Shown one piece after another: positions 47,246 through 55,645 of a stretch of DNA of 64,000 bases; the stretch's first letter is position 1, and every line of letters starts with the position of its first letter. The stretch lies in contig NZ_BSQF01000004.1 of NCBI RefSeq assembly GCF_030268205.1, positions 62,001 through 126,000 of the forward strand, in the 5' to 3' direction. Under the pieces are notes generated by a model. It saw only the letters and a program-made list of their open reading frames with translations, had not been told where the DNA came from and ran no database searches. Both the position numbers and the translations under genes were made by a program. This DNA comes from Allomuricauda sp. NBRC 101325 (GTDB lineage Bacteria > Bacteroidota > Bacteroidia > Flavobacteriales > Flavobacteriaceae).

Positions 47246-48179
47246 TGCCCATGTTTTCCAATTTTTGACTGAGTTTTCTGCATCCTGAAATCACAAAATC
47301 AAAATCATCATTGCGCCCCCAATCGATTTTTATCGCTTTTAATTTGGTCAAATTGTCGTAGTAATCGTCCACCATGTTGTGAAGCATGTTATTGTTCCAT
47401 AATTCCAACGATTCATCGTTGACGTCAACATTGCCATTTATATAATTAAAGGGCAAGTCAGCATAAAACGGTGGTTTGTTAAGATTTGGGGAAAAGGCCC
47501 TTCCCAGTACGATCAACCAATTGGGCATAAACTCGGAATATCCTGAAACCAATTCCTCCCGGGTTTTTATTTCTCCAATCCTTCGATAAGCTGCTCCATT
47601 TATTCCCATTGCCTTGACAATATCAAAAGCTCCGGACAGGGAATATACGGAACTAAACACCTCCGGGTAGTGCATTCCGATTCGGATGGCTCCATACCCG
47701 CCCATGGAATGTCCGACTATACCCCTGCTATCCTTGTCCCTAAGTGTTCGGTAATTGTTGTCGATATGATTGACCAAGTCGATTGCCGTGTATTCTTCCC
47801 ATTTTCCAGTCAGTGGGGAGTTTGTGTACATACTTCCCCTGTATAGGGTATTGTGATTTGGAATTACCACCACCACAGGCCTTATCTTATGTAAAGCTAT
47901 TGCCTTGTCCAGCAATTGGTCCATTTTATAACTTGAAATGTAAAGGCTATCACTATCGGTAAATCCAGGCAAGTAATATAGTGTCGGATAATTGGTTTCG
48001 CTCTCTTCATAACCTGGAGGAAGGTATATGGTCACGCTGCGAGTTGGGTTTTCCCCTCCAGGGTTTTCCAATAATTCCGAATACAGTGTTTCAACAATAA
48101 TTTTGCCGCTGGGAATTTGGGAAATGGCAAGGTTTACAGTAAGAAAGACAACAACAGATAAAACATAAATTTTTCTCAT
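47178..48179 (-). pseudogene. Secreted esterase (esterase D/PF00756-like) with lost C-terminus
   Basis: The 333-residue frame has a signal peptide (VLSVVVFLTVNLAISQ) and a putative esterase domain with oxyanion and nucleophile regions (YYLPGFTDSDS; GHSMGGYGAIRIG). Normal sequence continues to KLENMGINHF, after which the last 15 or so residues (PVNLHRIEIHIPHHRF) are simply the antisense of the hipA remnant. The C-terminal part that should carry the catalytic His is missing, so the enzyme is probably inactive. Relatives act on polysaccharide acyl or feruloyl esters. Confidence 0.65.
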
Positions 48180-48183
48180 TATA

Positions 48184-48261
48184 ATCGATTTAAATTGGAC
48201 ACAACATGTTCATGGAGATATAAAATACATCCCAATACTCTCTAAACAGATTTAAATCGAT
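48184..48261. repeat. 12-bp inverted repeat upstream of the esterase gene
   Basis: ATCGATTTAAAT (48184-48195) and ATTTAAATCGAT (48250-48261) are perfect inverse copies separated by 54 bases, directly upstream of the esterase start at 48179. They could be paired operator half sites. No gene was found from 48180 to 48484. Confidence 0.45.
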
Positions 48262-48621
48262 TTGTTTGGCTGCTAACCAATGTACAATTTAATATGCTTA
48301 TTTACAAAAAGTTAAGGATGTATTGAGAGTGAAAAATATATAGTAGGCAATTAGGAGAGCAGTTTTGGGAACCCAATTTTTTATGATGGCTCGATTGTTT
48401 GGATATCATCTTGTTGATGATGGAGGAGCTGGATGGCTGTGAACACCAAAAAATAGAAAAATTTGAGTTATCCAATATTGGCCTTTAGCGGTTTGAAAGG
48501 CATATTTTTATGTTAGTTCTTAGGATGCTCAATTTTATCCTGCGGGTACGATATACTATGTCCGGCGTTTCCATGGAATACGATTCTCGATTTAATTTCA
48601 AGTGATGGGCAATTCCATAAA

Positions 48622-48975
48622 CTACTTGGCCAAATGTTCCAGAACGCCAATTCTTAGCCTCAATAGCATAATAAGTTGTACCGAAAGGTACATAAACAGC
48701 ATCAAGGGGAATATCCATCTCCCCTTTTTGTATTTCCAAGTAACGATGGTCAGGAATAAAAGTAGGACATAAACTGTGATTGCCGTTGCGATATAAGGTG
48801 TCCCAATCTCAAAATAGTTGCGGATGATTCGCAATAATGAGGGTTCAATAAATACGATTCCGGTGGCAATCATTGCCCTTGCATGGATAGGTGTGGTCTT
48901 TCGGTGATAAATGGCAATACCATAGAAGGTGCCCAGTATGATGAGATCCTTGAATGGTACATTAACCCTAACCAT
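48622..48975 (-). pseudogene. Fragment of a multi-pass membrane protein
   Basis: A 117-residue frame with about four hydrophobic helices and a conserved-looking loop (YHRKTTPIHARAMIATGIVF). It resembles the C-terminal half of a larger membrane protein; the N-terminal helices are absent. The 5' end abuts a LytTR fragment on the opposite strand. The overlapping frame at 48485-48739 is judged a shadow. I regard this as decay after rearrangement. Confidence 0.4.
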
Positions 48976-49089
48976 ATGTTACGGTATATAAGGGGGAATG
49001 CAGGGTATGTGGTCATGGCAGATGGTAAAAACTTGAACGTGTCAAGAACAAAAAAACAGGAGTTGTTAAATCAAATGGGAATCTCCTAA
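48970..49089 (+). pseudogene. 3' fragment of a LytTR DNA-binding domain
   Basis: The + strand reads YIRGNAGYVVMADGKNLNVS, then RTKKQELLNQMGIS and stop, which matches the last strands and helix of a LytTR domain (the SRxxKxxL pattern). Nothing upstream on this strand continues the domain, so only the end of a former regulator gene is left. Confidence 0.55.
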
Positions 49090-49134
49090 ACTACTGCAGT
49101 TCAAATCCGCTATGGGTAAATTTGCTAGACTAAA

Positions 49135-49152
49135 CATCATTAATTTGAACCT
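49135..49152 (-). repeat. GTTCAAAT-type motif, variant copy
   Basis: On the minus strand the bases read AGGTTCAAATTAATGATG, a variant of the motif at 49319 and 49792. It lies just downstream of the 53-residue membrane protein gene. Confidence 0.4.
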
Positions 49153-49156
49153 ATGG

Positions 49157-49318
49157 TTAGGAAAATTGAACTAAAATCAGCACAAGTACAGTTACAAACA
49201 CAATGCCTACAATTGCAGAATACTGTTTATCCATCATATCAGAAAACTTGCCTTTGAACCCGTTCCAAATCCAATATGCAATTCCTCCAAAAAATTTTAA
49301 TATTCCAAAATCAACCAT
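49157..49318 (-). CDS. Small membrane protein (53 residues)
   Basis: The frame from ATG at 49318 reads MVDFGILKFFGGIAYWIWNG, then GKFSDMMDKQYSAIVGIVFV and TVLVLILVQFS. It has one clear C-terminal transmembrane helix and an amphipathic start. It is the third of three consecutive small membrane genes; the recurring AAAGTTCAAATAAACG motif ends directly before its ATG. The function is unknown. Confidence 0.5.
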   Translation of the reverse strand: MVDFGILKFFGGIAYWIWNGFKGKFSDMMDKQYSAIVGIVFVTVLVLILVQFS

Positions 49319-49334
49319 CGTTTATTTGAACTTT
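49319..49334 (-). repeat. AAAGTTCAAATAAACG motif, copy 2
   Basis: A 16-base motif identical to those at 49792 and 62398, placed immediately before the start codon of the 53-residue gene and immediately after the stop of the 68-residue gene. Confidence 0.6.
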
Positions 49335-49539
49335 AATTATTGATTTGAGCAGCTTTTTTAATCCATTTTCCAAATAGCATTCCAACTAAAAGTGCTGGTA
49401 AAATTCCAATGACCATTATCCAAAAAAATGGTTTAAAAATATAGTCCTCAAATGAATCCCAGAAAGTATCGTATAGCTGCATTCCTTCTTGAACAAAACC
49501 AGTCCAACCTACAAGAAACGCAGTAATTATTAATGTCAA
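49333..49539 (-). CDS. Small membrane protein (68 residues)
   Basis: A 68-residue protein with two hydrophobic helices (MTLIITAFLVGWTGFV and FFWIMVIGILPALLVGMLFG) and a basic tail. Its start overlaps the stop of the upstream 84-residue gene by four bases, so the two are translationally coupled. No family was recognised. Confidence 0.55.
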   Translation of the reverse strand: MTLIITAFLVGWTGFVQEGMQLYDTFWDSFEDYIFKPFFWIMVIGILPALLVGMLFGKWIKKAAQINN

Positions 49540-49790
49540 AAATCCATATTTTGCCCCAACTTTTTCATAATCAAAATTTCATATCCGGCATTTTTTCCAA
49601 ATAGGTAGGCAAGTCCATAAAAAATAACGATTCCAATAATAATGTTTATCCAATAATTCCAATGAACCATCCATAATAAACTACCACCTGCAAGCAATGT
49701 CATAAAGAGAAATGCGATTGACAATCCAATTGTTGCAGACTGGATTGCTCTTTTAATCCCAATATTTTTGGCTAATTCAGGGGTAATCAT
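49536..49790 (-). CDS. Small membrane protein (84 residues)
   Basis: An 84-residue protein with two transmembrane segments (ATIGLSIAFLFMTLLAGGSL and WINIIIGIVIFYGLAYLFG). The motif AAAGTTCAAATAAACG precedes its ATG by one base. It opens a three-gene run placed between the globin gene and the decayed region. An immunity or cassette-borne gene is possible but cannot be shown. Confidence 0.55.
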   Translation of the reverse strand: MITPELAKNIGIKRAIQSATIGLSIAFLFMTLLAGGSLLWMVHWNYWINIIIGIVIFYGLAYLFGKNAGYEILIMKKLGQNMDF

Positions 49791-49791
49791 A

Positions 49792-49807
49792 CGTTTATTT
49801 GAACTTT
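49792..49807 (-). repeat. AAAGTTCAAATAAACG motif, copy 1
   Basis: The first of three identical 16-base motifs in the window, just upstream of the 84-residue membrane protein gene. Confidence 0.6.
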
Positions 49808-49831
49808 GCTTTAACTTTTTGAGAGAATGTA

Positions 49832-50212
49832 TTACACCCGTTGTTGTATATACGCAATTTTCAGTTGAAACATTTCAGCCATTTTTTCCGCTCGGAATTT
49901 AGCCTCTTTTGCTTTTTCCCCATGGAAGTTTTCATCAATGGTCTCAAAAAAAAGTTGTCTCCACCGATCAAAGTGTTTGCCATCCACTGGAAGCTTGGCA
50001 TGGGGGGCAAAGGGACTACCTTGATAGGTGTGCTCTATCAATAAGACCGTTTGCCAAAAACGGTACATTTTCTCCAAATGAGTAGGCCAATTATCTTTTA
50101 TTACGTCATTGAATATACCGGCCAATATCTGATCTTGACGAACTTTTCCGTAAAAGAGGTCAACCATTTGCTTAACTTCTTCCAAGCTTTTGATTTCTTT
50201 TGTTTTTGTCAT
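49832..50212 (-). CDS. Group III truncated haemoglobin
   Basis: A 126-residue globin (LVDLFYGKVRQDQ-type start, MVDLFYGKVRQDQILAGIFN). The helix E-F region and the proximal His in KHFDRWRQLF are present, as is the Trp-rich WPTHLEKMYRFWQ segment. Group III globins bind O2 or NO. It follows an Rrf2-family regulator and the nos genes, which suggests NO protection. The last residues (IAYIQQRV) look unusual for the family and may derive from the repeat-containing DNA that follows. Confidence 0.85.
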   Translation of the reverse strand: MTKTKEIKSLEEVKQMVDLFYGKVRQDQILAGIFNDVIKDNWPTHLEKMYRFWQTVLLIEHTYQGSPFAPHAKLPVDGKHFDRWRQLFFETIDENFHGEKAKEAKFRAEKMAEMFQLKIAYIQQRV

Positions 50213-50285
50213 TCCCTCTGGGGTTTGAAATAAGTTTTGCTACTAAATAGTATGTTATGGTTTGGGGATGTTATCCAGCCGAATT

Positions 50286-50723
50286 TTAACGTTTTAAATA
50301 GGTTAGTCCCACTTCCAGTCCATTGGCCAATTCAAATAAACTGGTACTTTCCAACATATTTCTTAGGTCAGTTCGTATATCCAGAAATTTATCATGTAAT
50401 GGGCAAGGTTTTTGAGCGTTACATTCCTTAAGTCCTAGCCCACATCCTGTGTATATTTTATCACCATCAATGGCTTTGACAATCATGTTCAATTTTACGT
50501 TATCCATATCCACCCGTTCAATTTCAAAGCCCCCATGGAGCCCTTTTACAGAATGGATGATATTATTTCGAGTGAGTTGTTGTAGGATTTTAGCAGTAAA
50601 AGCCACGGGCGCATCGATTTCTTCCCCAATTTCACCTACACTGACCCGTCTTCCTTCCAACGATTGAAGGGTCACATAAACTGCTGCTCGAATACCATAT
50701 TCGCAGGCTTTTGAAAACATCAT
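50286..50723 (-). CDS. Rrf2-family Fe-S regulator (NsrR-like)
   Basis: A 145-residue winged-helix protein (FSKACEYGIRAAVYVTLQSL; VAFTAKILQQLTRNNIIHSV). Three cysteines in CGLGLKECNAQKPC (C-x6-C-x5-C) can hold an Fe-S cluster that senses NO or redox. The promoter holds the palindrome at 50763. A second Rrf2 gene with the same cysteine spacing lies at the other end of the nos locus. Both probably tune nos and globin expression to NO. Confidence 0.87.
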   Translation of the reverse strand: MMFSKACEYGIRAAVYVTLQSLEGRRVSVGEIGEEIDAPVAFTAKILQQLTRNNIIHSVKGLHGGFEIERVDMDNVKLNMIVKAIDGDKIYTGCGLGLKECNAQKPCPLHDKFLDIRTDLRNMLESTSLFELANGLEVGLTYLKR

Positions 50724-50762
50724 AGGGTAAAATTATTTGATGTAAAGGTACAATTAAATAAA

Positions 50763-50782
50763 TTAGGATAAAATTGTCCTTT
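50763..50782. promoter_or_regulatory. Rrf2-type operator upstream of the first Rrf2 gene
   Basis: Read on the minus strand: AAAGGACA-ATTT-TATCCTAA, an imperfect 8-4-8 palindrome. It fits AAAGGATA-N4-TATCCTTT with few mismatches, as does the site at 59540. A -7-like TACCTTTA follows on the gene side, which suggests autoregulation. Confidence 0.6.
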
Positions 50783-50853
50783 ATTGGTTTTGTGCGGAAA
50801 TATGAAACCTATTGGATGTAAAATTAGACTAGGCAAAAGAAATCTTGTGAAGT

Positions 50854-52056
50854 CTAAATTAAGGAACGATTTTGTATCAAAACAATGATCAAACCCACAG
50901 GAATCAATACATAACTTAGTGCTAATATTTCGGTATATCCGTAAAATGGTGCTATTTCCTGCCAAGCTATGTATCCTTTGTAAAATATAAGGAATTCAGA
51001 TATCAAGAAACCAGATATATACCATAAAATGGATGTTTTGGAAACCCTAAGTAGGCCGAAATAACCCATGAAAAAAAATAGCCCCAAACTGATGACCCCT
51101 AGGAAGGTCAAATGCAAATAGCCTATGGTCAGATCCAGATACATGGTAGCCATTTGGGTAAAATAAGGGAGTACTGTCAATAATTGCAACATTAGCTTGA
51201 TCAATCCCAATACGATTATAATTTTAAGAAGGATGCGCTGTATAGGAAGCAGGGACAACATGGTTATATTACGCTTAATGAGTGTCCATAAATAAATCAG
51301 TGCATACAATTGCGATGCGGCTCCCACGCCTGATATGATATAAATAGCCACGGGTGGTTCAGTCCAAAGCGTGGATAGGAAAAAGGTGAGCACAATACCC
51401 AGATTAATAAAAAGGAAAAAGCGATCAAAACTTTTTTTGGGAAATAGTGCCCCACGGGATTCCAATGCATATATAAACAATCCTATCAGGGCAAGTATCA
51501 TCCAGCCATTGTACTGAAAGTGGAGGTAAAAATAAATGGCGAGCCGATATCCAATGGACTGGGTTCCCAAAGTATTCATTATAATTCCCAGGGCCCAAGG
51601 CCCCAAACTGGAAATTACCATATAGATAAGGGCCAATTTTACACATTTTAAGCCATTGCTTCCTTTTAGTTTTGGATCCAAGTTTTTCCAAAAATGATAG
51701 GTATAGACATAGGATGCCATAAGGAAGAGGGTAGAAAAAATGATGGAAAATAATCCATACCCCTGAAAAGGAAAGGTCAACAACATTCCAACTAAGGTAA
51801 CCTGCGTACCCCAGAAAATGTTTTTATAGCTTTTTTTTGAGGTTGTTTTATTTACAAAGCAATAATGGAGCAGTGTTGTTATAGCTACATATACCCACCC
51901 CAATAGTGCAATGTGGGAATGGGCATGAACCATATACCTGTAATTGAAGCGTAACGGGAAAATGGGGTAGGACCGTAGCAATATCCCCAACAAAGCAGCA
52001 ATTGCAAAATAAAGGATGGCAGTTCTTGAATGTTGTCGATAAATCGTATCCTTCAT
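50854..52056 (-). CDS. Heme-copper-oxidase subunit I-like membrane protein (nos-associated)
   Basis: A 400-residue protein with about twelve helices. It carries the His-rich pair MVHAHSHIALLGW in helix 2 and YFYLHFQYNGW in a central helix, in positions recalling haem or copper ligands of cbb3 oxidase/NO-reductase subunit I or of NnrS. It is much shorter than a true subunit I and lacks other typical ligands. It lies at the end of the nos run, 37 bases after nosY, so a role in NO handling or electron supply is likely. The exact function is unknown. Confidence 0.6.
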   Translation of the reverse strand: MKDTIYRQHSRTAILYFAIAALLGILLRSYPIFPLRFNYRYMVHAHSHIALLGWVYVAITTLLHYCFVNKTTSKKSYKNIFWGTQVTLVGMLLTFPFQGYGLFSIIFSTLFLMASYVYTYHFWKNLDPKLKGSNGLKCVKLALIYMVISSLGPWALGIIMNTLGTQSIGYRLAIYFYLHFQYNGWMILALIGLFIYALESRGALFPKKSFDRFFLFINLGIVLTFFLSTLWTEPPVAIYIISGVGAASQLYALIYLWTLIKRNITMLSLLPIQRILLKIIIVLGLIKLMLQLLTVLPYFTQMATMYLDLTIGYLHLTFLGVISLGLFFFMGYFGLLRVSKTSILWYISGFLISEFLIFYKGYIAWQEIAPFYGYTEILALSYVLIPVGLIIVLIQNRSLI

Positions 52057-52093
52057 AAAGTATTCCTTACAATGCCGATATCAATTCTAAGCG

Positions 52094-52876
52094 TTAAAAA
52101 TCTTTCTTTTTTGCTTTGTGCCTTAATCCCAAGATAGGCAATACTGTCCAAACCAATAAGATGGCTATAGAGACCAAAAAACCCAAATCGGTTCCAAAGA
52201 ATTTTTTAAAGATGGCGCCCGTATAACCTAATAGGGCCGAGATATCCAATTTGAGCAATATCAAAATTCGAGATAGATCAATGGGATTTAAGGCGGTGGC
52301 CACTAGCGAAAATGTATCCAAAGGGTATTCTTCGAATAAGATCAGGGACATTAAAAAAAGACCATCATAGACCACGGCCAAGAAGAGCCATAGCAAAACG
52401 GCATATCCAAAACCTTTGATCTTGTTTTCGTTGGAAATGGCGATAACAAAAGACAGCCCAACAAATATGAAGGTCAAAAAAGCCCCTGTGACCAATAGTA
52501 GGGAAAAGTCAAAAATAGCATTGCTCTTCAAAAGACCATATAGTAGAAACGGGATACCTAGTCCTAAAATCAAACTTAGGGACAGAGAACCTGCCACACC
52601 AAAATATTGTCCCATAAAAATGGAACTTCGCCTTATGGGCTGTGCCAACAAAAGTTCTGTAAATTCTCGGGAATTGTAATAGTACATCACCCCAAAGATG
52701 GTCCCTATTAAAGGAATCAAGACAATAATTACGTTCATTAGAGTAATCACAGCCTTGGAAACATCGTTGTTCAGAAATAACAATACAAAACCAAGCGCTA
52801 GATAAAAAAGGAAATAAACGTAGCTCCAACGGCTTCGGATAAGATCATAAAAACTATATTTCAATATTTTAAGCAT
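52094..52876 (-). CDS. nosY: NosY ABC-transporter permease
   Basis: A 260-residue membrane protein with six helices of the ABC-2 type. The ATG at 52876 overlaps the end of nosF by eight bases and is preferred over the upstream frame start at 52915. With NosF and NosD it delivers a sulfur- or copper-related species needed to build the CuZ centre of NosZ in the periplasm. Confidence 0.85.
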   Translation of the reverse strand: MLKILKYSFYDLIRSRWSYVYFLFYLALGFVLLFLNNDVSKAVITLMNVIIVLIPLIGTIFGVMYYYNSREFTELLLAQPIRRSSIFMGQYFGVAGSLSLSLILGLGIPFLLYGLLKSNAIFDFSLLLVTGAFLTFIFVGLSFVIAISNENKIKGFGYAVLLWLFLAVVYDGLFLMSLILFEEYPLDTFSLVATALNPIDLSRILILLKLDISALLGYTGAIFKKFFGTDLGFLVSIAILLVWTVLPILGLRHKAKKKDF

Positions 52877-53582
52877 GGCTTCCAGTGGTTGTGATGGCCG
52901 CGATGGCGTGTTCAAAATCAGTTTGTTCGGTTCGATTCAGAAGTTGCTCGATACTCCCCTTAAAATAAATCTCTCCTTCCAACAGGTATACGATTTCATC
53001 GGCCACTTCTTCCACAAATTGCATAATGTGCGAAGTAATCAAAATGGTTTTACCATTGGTCTTTTCTTTTTGAATCAATTCCTTTAAACTGATCAGGGCC
53101 TTTGGGTCCAAACCCGTGGTGGGCTCGTCTAGAATTATTAGGGGGCTGTCGAACATAAAGGTCAGGACAATGTTCACCTTTTGTTTGGTTCCTCCTGACA
53201 GGGTGGACAATTTTTTGTTAAGGAAGGGCTCCAGGCCAAAAAGCGTGATCAATTGATATTCGGCACTTGGACTATTTCTGAGATCTTTAATCATATGAAT
53301 CAACTCATTGACTTTTATATTGGGGGGGAAATTGGCAATTTGGGGGAGGTAATCAATTTTTTTGCGATACCTCCAATTTTTTTTAATGGGCGTATCCAGT
53401 ACGGAGATAGCACCCTTGTTGGGAATTACCATCCCTAGAATGCTTTTGATCAAGGTGGTTTTTCCAGAACCATTGGGCCCAAGTATGGCATAAATGCTAC
53501 CCTTATCAATGGTTAAGTCTACGCCTTTTAGTACTTGGTTTTTGCCAAATTTCTTGTGAAGATTAGTTATTTCAATGGTCAT
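52869..53582 (-). CDS. nosF: NosF ABC-transporter ATPase
   Basis: A 237-residue ATPase with Walker A (GPNGSGKTTLIKS), signature LSGGTKQK and Walker B (LIILDEPTTGLDP). It overlaps nosD by four bases (ATGA) and nosY by eight. It powers the NosDFY maturation transporter. Confidence 0.9.
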   Translation of the reverse strand: MTIEITNLHKKFGKNQVLKGVDLTIDKGSIYAILGPNGSGKTTLIKSILGMVIPNKGAISVLDTPIKKNWRYRKKIDYLPQIANFPPNIKVNELIHMIKDLRNSPSAEYQLITLFGLEPFLNKKLSTLSGGTKQKVNIVLTFMFDSPLIILDEPTTGLDPKALISLKELIQKEKTNGKTILITSHIMQFVEEVADEIVYLLEGEIYFKGSIEQLLNRTEQTDFEHAIAAITTTGSHA

Positions 53583-54829
53583 GGTCGTATTTTCATTAAT
53601 GGTTGTACATCTTTTAAATTATCGGGCGTAAAAACAGGAGATACCCGTTCAGAAAAATCAATGATGTCCATAAACAGGCTTCGCAATAGCACAATGGTCT
53701 CGGGGGTGCGGTTCACAACGTAGGAAAATAACTTGACAGGTCGATATGGGACATCTCCAATGCCATCTTTATCCAAGTCATAGCCCGTATAACTGCTCCA
53801 AAAATTACCCTCGAATTTATTGTCATTTAATTTGCTGTTATAGGAAATGTCAAAAGAATTGTACAGGAAATTATTTCCTTTGAAACTATTGGTGTAGCAG
53901 GCACCTACAACACGGATGGCCCAGCCGTTCCCTATAAAGTCGTTATTGATATACTGGATCCGGTTGGACCCTTCGATATTGATACCGATAGTGTTTTCTT
54001 CAAAGGTATTCCCGCTGATTTCGGCATCGTTGATTTCCTTCAACAACATACCATAGGCCGCAGTGCCCCAGTTTTTCCGAAAGGTGTTGTTTTTCATGGT
54101 GATAAATTTGGAAAACATAACTGCTACTCCAGCACCATTGTTTTCAAAAGTATTGCGTGTATAGATGTCATGGTTGGAAAACATAAAGTGCAGTCCGTAC
54201 CGAAGATTGTCCATACTGACATTATCAGTAATCGTAATTTGATCTGAAAATTCGAGATATATACCGTCCCGTGTGCCCTGCACATGGTTTTTTGACACTT
54301 CAACATCGGAGGAATACCATAGTTGTATGCCATTTCCAGAATTATATTCATCCACTGCCTCGCCGATGATTCTATTGTGGTATACCTTACCCTTGGATGA
54401 TTTTTCCAAATAGATGCCAAAGAACAATTGTTCAAGTACCATGTTTTGAATCAGAAAATGGTTACTTTGAACCACACGTATCGCTGCATTGTCCTTGGTA
54501 TAGCTAACCCCTACGTTGATGAGGAACAGCCCGTCCAAGGTTACATGGTCCGATACAATCCTAAAAATTTCTCCTTTTTTTTCGCCATCAACAATAGGGT
54601 ATTCCACACCCTTTATCACCAGTGGTTTGTCCACCAATATCTCGAACTCCTTGTAAGTGCCCTTTTGTATCACCAAGGTATCATGGTCAACTGCCAGTTG
54701 AATGGTCTGCTTAATGGAGTTGTGCTCACATGTTGGGCAAATTGTCCAAGTCTTTGCCCAGACAAACGATCCCATAAAAAGCATGATCAACACTAAGGTG
54801 TATTTATGATGTGGATTGTGGGTAGTCAT
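53579..54829 (-). CDS. nosD: NosD periplasmic copper-site maturation protein
   Basis: A 416-residue secreted right-handed beta-helix protein. The signal peptide (LVLIMLFMGSFVWA) is followed by parallel beta-helix repeats (DVEVSKNHVQGTRDGIYLEF, LRYGLHFMFSNHDIYTRNTF). NosD works with NosF and NosY in assembly of the CuZ cluster of nitrous oxide reductase. It is coupled to nosF by a four-base overlap. Confidence 0.9.
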   Translation of the reverse strand: MTTHNPHHKYTLVLIMLFMGSFVWAKTWTICPTCEHNSIKQTIQLAVDHDTLVIQKGTYKEFEILVDKPLVIKGVEYPIVDGEKKGEIFRIVSDHVTLDGLFLINVGVSYTKDNAAIRVVQSNHFLIQNMVLEQLFFGIYLEKSSKGKVYHNRIIGEAVDEYNSGNGIQLWYSSDVEVSKNHVQGTRDGIYLEFSDQITITDNVSMDNLRYGLHFMFSNHDIYTRNTFENNGAGVAVMFSKFITMKNNTFRKNWGTAAYGMLLKEINDAEISGNTFEENTIGINIEGSNRIQYINNDFIGNGWAIRVVGACYTNSFKGNNFLYNSFDISYNSKLNDNKFEGNFWSSYTGYDLDKDGIGDVPYRPVKLFSYVVNRTPETIVLLRSLFMDIIDFSERVSPVFTPDNLKDVQPLMKIRP

Positions 54830-54885
54830 GGTGTCTTTGAAATTGGTTTCCCTTTGGTTTGTTATGAAATGGGAACCCCTCTGTT

Positions 54886-55185
54886 TTATCTGATGATTAA
54901 AAATTTGGTATCCTTTTTAGCGTTGACCCAATGTTCTATCTCTTTGGAAAAACTAAAATGTTATTGTGCCATTAAATTAATGCTTTGGTTTTCGATATAA
55001 AAATCGATGGATCCTTCCAATACGATCAAATGGGCATCTTTTGGGGAGGTGTGTTTTGGAAATATGGCATTCTTTGCCAAGCTGATACTCAAAATTTCCA
55101 AGGAGGTATTTTTTACCAGCTGTTCTATTTGTAAACCATTAAAAGGTTGTTGGGCTATGGTATTGTCAATATCGATCATGTACAT
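54886..55185 (-). pseudogene. Small cupin protein interrupted by a nonsense codon
   Basis: From ATG at 55185 the frame encodes a cupin-like protein (FPKHTSPKDAHLIVLEGSID) and stops at a TAA at 54961-54963. The same frame continues beyond this stop with HFSFSKEIEHWVNAKKDTKF and LIIR, a plausible cupin C-terminus, to a second stop at 54886. A single base change in one codon explains the interruption. It sits between nosL and nosD. The shortened product (74 residues) would lack the last strands of the barrel. Confidence 0.6.
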
Positions 55186-55200
55186 AGGTTTGATTTTACT

Positions 55201-55635
55201 TTATAAGTTGTATTGTTTTTTTAATTCGGTCCAGGTCAGAAGTTCCCCGCCATTGCCCTCTAAGGTATATTGGGCCGCTTCCTTTTCTGAAAATGCACTT
55301 AAAAAAGCCCCCATGGGACTGGGAATGTTTTCACTGATCAAGTAGGTGGCCTTTTGGGCATCTACTAGTTCTCCCGGACGATCAAAATCATTGACCAAGA
55401 AGAGCTCCATGGTGGATTCATCCCATTCTTTTAATTGGTTCATCATACATTCTGCGGCATCAAAATTAAAGACTTTGCCCTTTTTGGTCACCAGTTGTGC
55501 AGCATGTTGTTTGTCCACAATGGTCATACTACAATAATGGCAGCCTACGTGGCCATAATCAATGGGTTTTGGACTAACGGAGCAACCTATGTTACCCGCA
55601 AGGATTACAAGAAAAAGGATAATAGATGGTTTCAT
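55201..55635 (-). CDS. nosL: NosL copper chaperone lipoprotein
   Basis: A 144-residue lipoprotein (GNIGC lipobox). The NosL copper-binding motif CHYCSMTIVD is present, along with KVFNFDAAECMM. NosL carries Cu(I) to apo-NosZ in the periplasm. It lies 15 bases upstream of the interrupted cupin gene and 10 bases after the membrane-protein gene in the nos run. Confidence 0.9.
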   Translation of the reverse strand: MKPSIILFLVILAGNIGCSVSPKPIDYGHVGCHYCSMTIVDKQHAAQLVTKKGKVFNFDAAECMMNQLKEWDESTMELFLVNDFDRPGELVDAQKATYLISENIPSPMGAFLSAFSEKEAAQYTLEGNGGELLTWTELKKQYNL

Positions 55636-55645
55636 AATAAATGAA

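Noticed and set aside
48485..48739. An 84-residue frame beside the membrane-protein fragment
   Set aside because: It mostly overlaps the fragment in another frame, has no recognisable domain, and looks like a shadow frame.
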